The notes beneath the pieces were generated by a model. That model saw nothing but the letters and a program-made list of their open reading frames with translations, did not search any database and was not told where the DNA came from. Of a stretch of 43,781 nucleotides of DNA, positions 7,705-16,500 are shown one piece after another. Location of the stretch: positions 1-43,781 of the forward strand of contig JAFYVL010000084.1 of the NCBI GenBank assembly GCA_017549125.1, read 5' to 3'. The stretch's first letter is position 1; every line of letters starts with the position of its first letter. Position numbers and translations under genes: made by a program. The DNA comes from Oscillospiraceae bacterium. Lineage in GTDB: Bacteria; Bacillota; Clostridia; Oscillospirales; Oscillospiraceae.

Positions 7705-10032
7705 TTAATCCAAACGCATCAGCAATTCCAAAACGCGGGTTGCGCAGATCTCCAGATCTTTGCGAGTGATCAACCCTTCTTTCAGGTTTGCCTGCAAGCG
7801 CTTGGGATTTCCATTGGGCATACGCAGGTCATTACCTGCCTGCACCTCTCTGTAATGCTCCGCCAAGTTATCCCAGTCAGTCATTACAAGGCCGTCAAAG
7901 CCCCATTCCTCCCGGAGAATACCCTGGATAAGTTCTGCATTTTCAGAGGTGTAAATGCCGTTGAGTAGATTGTAGGCGGTCATCACAGACCACACACTGC
8001 TCTCCTTGACCACGATCTCAAAGCCCTTCAGGTAGATCTCACGCAAGGCACGTTCACTGACTCGGGAATCGCTCTTTTTCCGGTTGGTCTCCTTGTTGTT
8101 ACAGCAGAAATGCTTCACACAGGCGGAGATATTACAGGACTGTACACCCCGAACCATAGCCGCTGCCAGCTTGCCGGACACCAGAGGATCTTCGGAATAA
8201 TACTCAAAGTTTCTGCCGCACAGGGGGCTTCTGTGAATATTGATAGCCGGTGCTAGCCATACGCCGAAGTTATTTTCCTTGACCTCCAAGGCCGCCGCAC
8301 GACCGATCTCATACATCAGCTCCGCATTCCAGGTACAGGCAAGCAGGGTCGCCACAGGCCATGCGGTGGTTTTTACACCACGGTCCTCATTGATACGCAG
8401 GCCCGCAGGTCCGTCTGCAGTCATAACCGCAGGCACACCGCTGCAATACAAGCCGCCAATACCACGGGTATCGGCACAGCCCTGATTAGGTGCGCCGCCC
8501 AGCAGAGTGATCAATTCATCGTCGGATTGCTCCGCCACAAATTCTGCAACGCTGATCTCGCCTCTGCCCACTTTATTAAAATGAGTCTTTTCTTCCGGTA
8601 GCTTTACGCCATTGGCATCCGGCAAAATATGCTGGGCATTCCAGCGGTTCTTTTCAGGCCAGTTTTCATTCATGTAAACCGGTGTATATTCGCTGGTGGT
8701 CATGGGTGCATAACTACCGTCTGCCAGCATACGTTTGGATAATTTCTTTGGCACACAACGGTTTTGCAGTTGCTGCACTACCTGTTCTTGCAGATTGTGG
8801 TAGCAATAGACCGTGTTCAGATCCCGAACACTATTGCCTACATGGAGAATATAATCGCCTGCAGGCAATACATAGGCTGCTAATGCCTCATCATATACCG
8901 CCAGGTCCTCTACATTAACTGCGATCTCCAGTTGTTGCGACTGACCAGGCTGTAACAGCTGTGTCTTCTGGAACGCACGCAGTTCATACTTAGGCACAGG
9001 CAAACGGCATTGGGGCATGCTGCTGTATACCTGCAACACTTCCTTGCCGGCATAAGCGCCCACATTTGTAACCTGAACATTCATAACAACCGATCCCTGT
9101 ACCAGCTGGCAACCCAGAGGCTCAATGGCAAATTCCGTATAGGACAGACCAAAACCAAAGGGATAGTTCACCTTTTGCGCTGCGCCGGGAATGGTCTCAA
9201 AATAGCGGTAGCCTACAAAAACATCATCGGTGTATTCTACATAGTCATCGGACTCGTTGAAATTGTAAGAAGAGGGATAATCGGCAAATGCCGCCGCAAA
9301 AGTATCTGTCAGCTTACCGGAGGGATTCACATCACCGCAGAGGATATCTGCCTCAGCCAATGCACCCTCCATACCGCCCTGCCATGCCAGCAGAATGGAT
9401 TTGATATTGGGCTGGCTATTACACCAGGAGGTATCCACCATGCCGCCCACATTCAAAACCACCACGACGTTTTGGAATTTAGCGCATACATCGGCTACCA
9501 TCTTCTGTTCCTGGGTGGACAGATAGAAATCGCCATCGTTAGGCTCGCCCTTACGATCCCAGTTTTCCCCGGAGAAACGGCAAATGCTTATAATTGCAAC
9601 ATCACATTCTGCCGCCGCACGATCCAGCAAAAGCGCGGGAATTTCCGGTTCTACTGTGTAGCCGGGTTTCTTGCCGTCTTTCCGTTGCTGCGCCACATTT
9701 TCCCGGTAGAAATCATGCAGCTGGCTAAACACCTGGGTTTTGCCCTCCTGCTCTTTCATTTCCATAGCGTTGCACAGGTCGCGGACATATTTGACGGTCA
9801 CATCACCACTGCCACCGCCGCCCTTCACATAGTCTACGCTGGCTTTACCGAACAGCGCAACCTTCTTATCCTTTTTCAGGGGTAACAGCTGATCTTCATT
9901 TTTCAGCAGCACCATACCCTCTGCCGCCGCTTTTCGGGACAGATCAATATGTGCCTGGCATCCGGTAATGATGCTGCCATTTTCACCCAAGGGCAGCAGC
10001 GGATAATATCGAAATCGTTGCCATTTAGCCAT
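7705..10032 (-). CDS. GH3 beta-glycosidase with permuted domain order
   Basis: 775 residues from ATG 10032 (GGAGG seven bases upstream). Longer in-frame extensions run into the GH13 gene and are not real. The order is C-terminal GH3 domain first (AAEGMVLLKNE at about 35), then an FnIII-like domain, then the catalytic barrel. This is the reverse of standard GH3 enzymes and matches the permuted subgroup known from rumen clostridia. The barrel shows ADGPAGLR, KHFCCNN and the nucleophile Asp719 in GLVMTDWD. There is no signal peptide, so it probably removes terminal beta-glucose or beta-xylose from imported oligosaccharides. It overlaps the GH13 stop by 8 bases, which implies translational coupling. 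Confidence 0.92.
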   Translation of the reverse strand: MAKWQRFRYYPLLPLGENGSIITGCQAHIDLSRKAAAEGMVLLKNEDQLLPLKKDKKVALFGKASVDYVKGGGGSGDVTVKYVRDLCNAMEMKEQEGKTQVFSQLHDFYRENVAQQRKDGKKPGYTVEPEIPALLLDRAAAECDVAIISICRFSGENWDRKGEPNDGDFYLSTQEQKMVADVCAKFQNVVVVLNVGGMVDTSWCNSQPNIKSILLAWQGGMEGALAEADILCGDVNPSGKLTDTFAAAFADYPSSYNFNESDDYVEYTDDVFVGYRYFETIPGAAQKVNYPFGFGLSYTEFAIEPLGCQLVQGSVVMNVQVTNVGAYAGKEVLQVYSSMPQCRLPVPKYELRAFQKTQLLQPGQSQQLEIAVNVEDLAVYDEALAAYVLPAGDYILHVGNSVRDLNTVYCYHNLQEQVVQQLQNRCVPKKLSKRMLADGSYAPMTTSEYTPVYMNENWPEKNRWNAQHILPDANGVKLPEEKTHFNKVGRGEISVAEFVAEQSDDELITLLGGAPNQGCADTRGIGGLYCSGVPAVMTADGPAGLRINEDRGVKTTAWPVATLLACTWNAELMYEIGRAAALEVKENNFGVWLAPAINIHRSPLCGRNFEYYSEDPLVSGKLAAAMVRGVQSCNISACVKHFCCNNKETNRKKSDSRVSERALREIYLKGFEIVVKESSVWSVMTAYNLLNGIYTSENAELIQGILREEWGFDGLVMTDWDNLAEHYREVQAGNDLRMPNGNPKRLQANLKEGLITRKDLEICATRVLELLMRLD

Positions 10033-11629
10033 TAGTCTTCCTCCAAAATACTGCAACCTCATAAGGTTCGTATTTTTTATCGTTTTTCTTTTTCCTTCCG
10101 TAATTGGAAAGCAAAATTTCACCACAGGCATCCGGAATATCCAGTTCCTGCGCTTTTTCAAAATTACAAACCACCGTGATCTGTTCATCACCGGCTGTTC
10201 TTGTATAGGCGCAATAAGAGGCATCTCTGAGTGCCAAAGGCTCAAAGCTGCCCACACGCAGGGCCGTATGGGTCTTTCGCAAGTGCAGTACATCCCGGTA
10301 AAACCGCCATACAGACTTTTCAGACCCCAAATCTGCTTCTAAATTACAGCTTTTATAATCACTATGGACAGGTATCCAGGGTTTCCCGGTAGTAAAGCCA
10401 CCATTTTCCTGACCGCTCCAACAGAAGGGGCGTCTGGTATTGTCCCGACTACCAAAATTGATCTTATCCAATGCCTGGACCGAACTCATGGTTTCGCACA
10501 ACTGCCGGTACATATTCAAACTTTCGATATCATCAAATTCTTTAATGGTATCGTAATGGGGGTTGAACATACCCAGTTCCTGCCCCTGATACATAAAGCA
10601 CACACCACGCATTAGGTACATCATCGCAGCGATACAGGTGGCCGATTCATAGGGATATTCTTTGCTTCCCAGCCGTTCCAGCATCCAACCGTTATCATGG
10701 TTGTCTGTAAACAAAGAGATCAGCAGATCTTGCTCCTCCATTGTTTTGACCCAATAGCGCATACAGTTCCATAGTTGGGTTAAGCTGCCTTTTGCAGGGG
10801 TAAATTTATCCTCTCTTCCGTAGTTCAGATGTCCAAACTGGAACAGGGTAGAAAGTTCCTGTCGGTCCTGATGAATATGTCGATGAATCTCATCCAGTTC
10901 TCCTGTCCAGCACTCACCTACCGTAAATAGATGGGCAGTTTTTTCTCTACTGAACAGCGCCTGAATAAACTCATGCAACCGAGGACCAAAGCAATTACGA
11001 TTTCCTTCAAAATCCTTAGAGATCTGGTCGATCACATCGATGCGGAAACCGTCCACACCCATATCCACCCAAAAATCCACCACATCCTGCATACCCTTGA
11101 CCACACCGGGTTCATTCCAGTTTAGGTCCGGCTGCTGAGGAGTATAGGAATGGAGATAGTATTGCCCTCTTGTTTCATCAAAGGCATAGGCTGTGCCACC
11201 AAACATACTTTCCCAGTCATTGGGCGGAGTATCGAACCAGTAATAGTAATTGCTATAGGGATTATCCCTGGATTTTCTGGATTCCTGGAACCAAGTGTGC
11301 TCATAGGAGGTATGATTGGGTACCAAATCCAAAATCAGTTTCATATCTCGTTTATGCATCTCATCGATAAGCCGGCGCATATCCGCCATGGTACCGAATT
11401 CGTCCATGATATCCCGGTAATCTGCCACATCGTAGCCATTATCAAAATTGGGACTTTTGAAGCAGGGACCCAGCCAAACGGCATTGATCCCTAGTTCCTT
11501 CAAATAATCCAATTTCTCAATCACACCGGGCAAATCGCCGATTCCGTCTCCGTTGGCATCAAAAAAGCTGCGAGGATATATCTGATAGATATTCCAGCCT
11601 AAAAAGTTTTTATGCTTTTCATTTAACAT
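10025..11629 (-). CDS. GH13 alpha-glucosidase, oligo-1,6-glucosidase type
   Basis: 534 residues from ATG 11629; an upstream in-frame TTG at 11635 is less likely. The conserved regions are complete: DLVPNHT, nucleophile Asp198 in GFRIDVI, acid/base Glu239 in TVGECW and transition-state Asp312 in TDNHD. Val after the nucleophile is the residue known to favour alpha-1,6 over alpha-1,4 glucosides in this group. The calcium-loop-like DANGDGIGD (about 24-32) is present. No signal peptide, so it acts on imported oligosaccharides. Its presence among beta-specific hydrolases suggests a mixed-linkage glycan or a shared isomalto-oligosaccharide role. The gene ends in an 8-bp overlap with the GH3 gene. 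Confidence 0.93.
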   Translation of the reverse strand: MLNEKHKNFLGWNIYQIYPRSFFDANGDGIGDLPGVIEKLDYLKELGINAVWLGPCFKSPNFDNGYDVADYRDIMDEFGTMADMRRLIDEMHKRDMKLILDLVPNHTSYEHTWFQESRKSRDNPYSNYYYWFDTPPNDWESMFGGTAYAFDETRGQYYLHSYTPQQPDLNWNEPGVVKGMQDVVDFWVDMGVDGFRIDVIDQISKDFEGNRNCFGPRLHEFIQALFSREKTAHLFTVGECWTGELDEIHRHIHQDRQELSTLFQFGHLNYGREDKFTPAKGSLTQLWNCMRYWVKTMEEQDLLISLFTDNHDNGWMLERLGSKEYPYESATCIAAMMYLMRGVCFMYQGQELGMFNPHYDTIKEFDDIESLNMYRQLCETMSSVQALDKINFGSRDNTRRPFCWSGQENGGFTTGKPWIPVHSDYKSCNLEADLGSEKSVWRFYRDVLHLRKTHTALRVGSFEPLALRDASYCAYTRTAGDEQITVVCNFEKAQELDIPDACGEILLSNYGRKKKNDKKYEPYEVAVFWRKTNG

Positions 11630-11653
11630 ACGCAATCTCTTTTCACAAGGTAT

Positions 11654-11734
11654 TCAAGGTAGACAGCAAGAGGTACCACAGCCCTCCGTAATACTGTCAC
11701 CCAAAAAGGCGACCTTTTTCCCTTGTAGTTCCAT
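11654..11734 (-). pseudogene. 5' stump of an SGNH/GDSL hydrolase gene
   Basis: ATG 11734, just after AAGGAA, reads a 26-residue frame. It contains VAFLGDSITEGCGTS, the catalytic-Ser block I of SGNH hydrolases, then CCLP and a stop. A functional enzyme needs about 200 more residues including the DxxH motif. The fragment occupies a gap between the GH2 and GH13 genes, so an in-operon esterase was probably deleted. Confidence 0.75.
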
Positions 11735-11741
11735 AATTTCC

Positions 11742-13472
11742 TTACATCTCAATGGCTGCTTTTGCTTCCATGGCTTTTTTCAGCCAGTCATAGACCTCCT
11801 GGGAGAATTTCTTTTCACGTCCATAGGTATACAGACCGTTTTTCTCCTGCTCCACATCGTAAAGCTGGGTATAACACAGACCGCAAATATTGGGGTTATC
11901 AAGCAGAACGCGGGTCAAGCCTATATAACGCTCTACGAATTCCTCCACAGTTTCCGGCGCATTGCCATAGCCCCAACCCTTGCCGCCCTCCGGGTTCCAC
12001 AAAATACCACCGTACTCGGTGACCATGTAGGGCTGTCCCACATGGCTGTGGCGTTTGGGATAGGGATTATAGGCATCACCGCCGTTTTTAAAGGCCTCAT
12101 GGTGCTCTGCAAATTTCTCCACATTCTGCTCATAGTCGTGGACATCAAAAATATCCGTAGCCACATGGTAGTGACCGCTGGTATCAATACAGGGACGGGT
12201 GGTATCGATATTCTTAGTGGTGTAATAAATTGCCCGGAGAACATCGTCGCATTGCTTCCGTCCGTCTCTGTCCCAAGTCTCATTGAAGGGGCACCAGCAC
12301 ACCAATGCTGGGGAATTAAAGTCTCGTTTCAGCACATCCATCCAGGGCTTCAGCAAAGAATGGACAGCCTCCGGTCTACAAATATCCAGACCCCAGTTGC
12401 CATACTCTCCCCAGATCATATAGCCCAGCTTATCCGCCCAGTACAAATAGCGGCGTTCAAAGACTTTTTCATGCATACGGGCAGCATTGAAACCCAAAGC
12501 CATAGACAGTTCAATATCTTTCTTCAATGCCTCATCAGAGGGTGCAGTATAAATGCCGTCGGGATAATAGCCCTGATCCAGCACCAAACGCTGGAACACA
12601 GGCTTGCCGTTGATCAGCACCGCATTTTTGGCCAGGGTCACACTCCGCAGGCCAAAATAGCCTTCCACATGATCCTGGGAACCATTGTCAAAGGTGCAGT
12701 CAAAGGCAATGTCGTACAATTCCGGCTTGCCCGGCTCCCACAAATATTTTTCCGCCAATGGTACGGTGAAGCTGACGGTATTGCTGCCTAAATTCAGCCG
12801 GGCATTGCCCATTTCCTTACCGGCATGGGTAATTTTTGTATTCAGCTTGCCGGGGCATATCTCTCCTGCAAAGCGAATCTGGAAATTGACGGCACAGTTG
12901 TCAGGATCCGGAATACAGCGGTAGCTTTCTATGTAGGTCTGGGGGACAAATTCCATCCATACGGTCTGCCAGATACCGGAATTTCGGGTATAGTCGCAAC
13001 CATGGGACCAGACCATTTCCGATTGCTTACCACGGGGCTGCATGGGGTTGCGAACATCGTTCTCCACATACAGCACCAAGGTATTTTCACCGGGTTTTGC
13101 CCAGCGGGTCACATCATAGCTAAAAGGCGTATAGCCGCCCATATGGACACCCAGACTATGATCGTTAAACCACACCTGTGCCATATAGTTGACCGCCTCA
13201 AAATGCAACAGGCAACGACCACTCAACTCTTCTTGTGTCAAAGTTACATTTCTTCTGTACCATACAGCCCCGATAAAATCTTTATATTCCACACCGGACA
13301 ATTTGCTCTCTACGCAAAAAGGCACACAAATCGTTCCGCTGAGTTCTTTCTTCTGCATATCCAAATGCCGACCGGAACGACCGTGGTCAAACTGAAACTG
13401 CCATGTGCCGTTTAAGTTTTTCCAGTCGGAACGCACCATTTGGGGACGGGGATACTCGTTTCTAGGGATCAT
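11742..13472 (-). CDS. GH2 beta-glycosidase (short, beta-galactosidase/glucuronidase-like)
   Basis: 576 residues. The start is ATG 13472 (AGGAG seven bases upstream). Two earlier ATGs at 13496 and 13493 sit on top of a GAAGGA. It has the N-terminal jelly roll (about 1-175), Ig-like domain (about 180-280) and TIM barrel. The acid/base Glu398 lies in FNETWD and the nucleophile Glu486 in VTEYGG. It is much shorter than LacZ (about 1020). The specific sugar is not readable. Cytoplasmic; fourth hydrolase in the operon. A 13-bp hairpin lies between it and the upstream CBM gene. Confidence 0.9.
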   Translation of the reverse strand: MIPRNEYPRPQMVRSDWKNLNGTWQFQFDHGRSGRHLDMQKKELSGTICVPFCVESKLSGVEYKDFIGAVWYRRNVTLTQEELSGRCLLHFEAVNYMAQVWFNDHSLGVHMGGYTPFSYDVTRWAKPGENTLVLYVENDVRNPMQPRGKQSEMVWSHGCDYTRNSGIWQTVWMEFVPQTYIESYRCIPDPDNCAVNFQIRFAGEICPGKLNTKITHAGKEMGNARLNLGSNTVSFTVPLAEKYLWEPGKPELYDIAFDCTFDNGSQDHVEGYFGLRSVTLAKNAVLINGKPVFQRLVLDQGYYPDGIYTAPSDEALKKDIELSMALGFNAARMHEKVFERRYLYWADKLGYMIWGEYGNWGLDICRPEAVHSLLKPWMDVLKRDFNSPALVCWCPFNETWDRDGRKQCDDVLRAIYYTTKNIDTTRPCIDTSGHYHVATDIFDVHDYEQNVEKFAEHHEAFKNGGDAYNPYPKRHSHVGQPYMVTEYGGILWNPEGGKGWGYGNAPETVEEFVERYIGLTRVLLDNPNICGLCYTQLYDVEQEKNGLYTYGREKKFSQEVYDWLKKAMEAKAAIEM

Positions 13473-13501
13473 CACTACTCTCCTATTCCTCATCATTCCT
13501 T

Positions 13502-13532
13502 CTCCCAGCCGCCTGTCATAGGCGGCTGGGAG
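13502..13532 (-). terminator. Intercistronic GC-rich hairpin (attenuator or mRNA-stability element)
   Basis: Perfect 13-bp stem (13502-13514 with 13520-13532) and a 5-base loop, six bases after the CBM-protein stop and just before the GH2 ribosome site. No T-run follows. It more likely protects or processes the upstream message than terminates. Confidence 0.55.
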
Positions 13533-13537
13533 TCACT

Positions 13538-16500
13538 TTAAGCATTGTTTTTCTTTTTCTTGCGTTTTACCAACACCAAGATCAAAACTGCAGATACCAT
13601 GACAGCACCGGCTGCGATCCACCAGGTATTACCGCCTGTGGACTTTGTAACCGTTGTAGCCGGTTCCGTAGGCGCCTGCTCCACAGCAGGCTTCTTTTCA
13701 CCGGACAGATCACCCCAAACACTCAGGAGAGATTGGTTGTAATCTGCCTCGGCATCACCACTCCAATTGGGCAATGCGCTGGCCACGGTACTGGTCAAAC
13801 CTTCCGGCAAAAGGATATAGTCATGGTCGATCCAAAGCACATAGCCATTTTTCTGGCTGGGGTACTTGGGATAATCCATCAGATCCTTCATACAGGCGGT
13901 GCAATAAATGTAATTATCCCCCTCCTGCAACTGCACATCCATATAGACCAAGCGGTTATTACCGGCATTGGTAGCAGTAAAGGGTACCTTGTACTTATCC
14001 TTCAGGTTCACATACATGCCAAAGAAGGCATCCTTGTATTCCTGCAGATTGTGACCCTGGCGGAAGCCAAAACCAAGACGGTAGGTGCCTGCCTTTTCCG
14101 CATACACATAGTACTTGGTGTAGGCAATACCCAAAATATTCTCTTCACTGAGATTATCAAAGGTCACATCATTTTCCCAGGCAGAGCCCCAGTCCTCGGT
14201 GCCCACATAGGTCTTGAAGCCTTCATACAGATTATACTCGCTGTTTTCCGCTTCAAAACGGGTATAGACCGGTGCTTTTTTCAGCCGCAGCCGGGTGTCC
14301 ATTTTCAGGCAGTCCACATTGGCCCAGCCGCCGCCCCAGGCATCGTACTGATCCTTCACCAGGGGGATCACATACAGTTCATTCTCGCCCTTTTTCAGCT
14401 TGATCTGTACCGTATCCGTATCCCACAGCCAGTTGCATCGGGCACCGAATCCGCTGAGCTTTGCAGTATAGGCATCGCTGTCGTTCACAAAGAAGGTGGC
14501 GTAGGCAATACCGTTTTCATAGGCATCGCCATTCTTCACACCGTCTTCCTTGGCGGTGTAACGAAGCTTGAAGTTGTATGTTCCATCCGCCGGTGCGATC
14601 ACAGTCCATTTCAAATAAGCTGTTCCGGACAGATCTGCACCGCTGACCAGATCCTTGGCATAGATATTGGCCGCGGAATTACTGCCGGCTGCCACAATAC
14701 CATTGGTTGCGGAGCCATTCTTTTCTGTGGTGTTATACAGATTCCATTGCACATAGGTCAAGTCCTCTGCTTCTGCAATCGTGAATTTCTCCTCCACATA
14801 ACCGGTGGGCTTAACGGTCAATGCACCGTCTATATACAAACAGTCCACATTGGCCCAGCCGCCGCCCCAGGCATCATACAGATCCTTGACCATGGGAATG
14901 GCAATGATCTCATTGTCACCCTTCTTCAGATGGATGGAGATCTCTTCCGTATTGTATACCCAGTTATCAAAGCCCAGGAAGGGAGCTTTATAGGCTTTCT
15001 GTCCATTGACAAAGAACGCCGCATAGCCTTCCGGTTTCAATGCCTCGCCGCTCTTAGTATCATCGGCATTGGGAGCATATCGCAGGGTGAAGCTGTAATC
15101 GCCCTCTTTGGGGGCTGTAATGACCCATTTTACATAGGAAGTATAGGTCAGATCCACGCCCTTTTTCAGCTGCTTATAATACACATTGTTCTGCGCAGAG
15201 CTGCCTGCAGCCTGGTAGCCGCCGCTGGCAGAATTGTGAGACTCCTGGGTATTATAGCCGTTCCAATGGGTCAGGCTCCGATCCTCAGCCTCTATGGTCT
15301 TTTTGACCGGTGCTTTCTGAAGCGTCAGCGCGGGGTCATAATACAGGCAGTCTGCATTAGCCCAGCCGCCGCCCCAGGCATCGTAAAGATCCTTGACCAT
15401 GGGAATCACAATGACCTCATTTTTGCCTTCCTGCAAGGTAACTGCAATGGTCTTTGTATCATAGACCCAGTCATCCTTGCCTCCAAAGACAGCCTTATAG
15501 GCAGTCTGACCGTTGACAAAGAAGGCCGCATACCCCTCCGGGGTCAAGACACTGCCCGCCTTCATATCCTCACCGTTGGGATTGTAGCGGAAACGGAAGT
15601 AGTATTCGCCTGCAGCCGGGGCTGTGAATACCCATTTTACATAGGCAGTTGTAGACAGCTTCACACCGCTTTTCAGATCTGCGTAGTACACATTTCTGTT
15701 GGCTGCAGCACCTGCGGCCATTTTGCCGCCGCTGGCAGAATTATGATCCTGCACCTTGCTGTAGCTGTTCCACTGGGTGTAAACCGTATCCTCTGCCTCC
15801 ACCACATTCATAGGTCTGGCATCGCTGCCCTCATCGGGGCCATAGGGCACCCGGGGTGCTTTCAGCACAGTCAGACGGTCATCAATGTGCAGGCTGTCCA
15901 CATTGGCCCAGCACTCACCGTAATAGGGCAGCATATCCTTGACCAAAGGAATGGCAACGATCTGGTTTGTACCCTTGTTCAAGGTGATCTGAATGGTCTG
16001 GGTGTTATATACCCAGCCGTTTTTACCCATGAAGGCAGACTTATAAGCCGTTTCTCCATTGACAAAGAACACCGCATAGGCCTCCGGAGACAGTACTGTA
16101 TCGTTTGCCATTTCCTTGACTTTCATCAAGTAGCGCAGGGAGATGATGTATTCCCCATCCTCCGGTGCTTCCACATTCCATGCCACATAAGCGGTGTTGC
16201 TCAGATCTACACCAGGCTTTAATTGCTCCAGGAATACATTGTTTTCTGTTTTACCGCCACCAATCACCTTGCCGCCATTGGCATCCGTGCGATTCTCTAC
16301 CGTAGCGTACAAGTTTGCGCCGGTGCGATCACGATCCTCCGCTTCCACAATCATAAACTGGGGTTCTCTGGGTGCATCCACCAAGGCCAGCCGGTCATCA
16401 TAATACAAGCAGTCCGCATTGGCCCAGCCATCACCGTAGGATTGCAGAAGATCCTTGGTAAAGGGGATCACCAGGATCTCATTTTCGCCCTGCTTCAGCT

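Noticed and set aside
13733-16222. Long plus-strand open frame opposite the CBM gene
   Set aside because: It mirrors the module repeats of the minus-strand gene, has no ribosome site, and reads as low-complexity Ile/His/Gly-rich protein typical of antisense frames. The same holds for 36680-38551 and 38811-42215.
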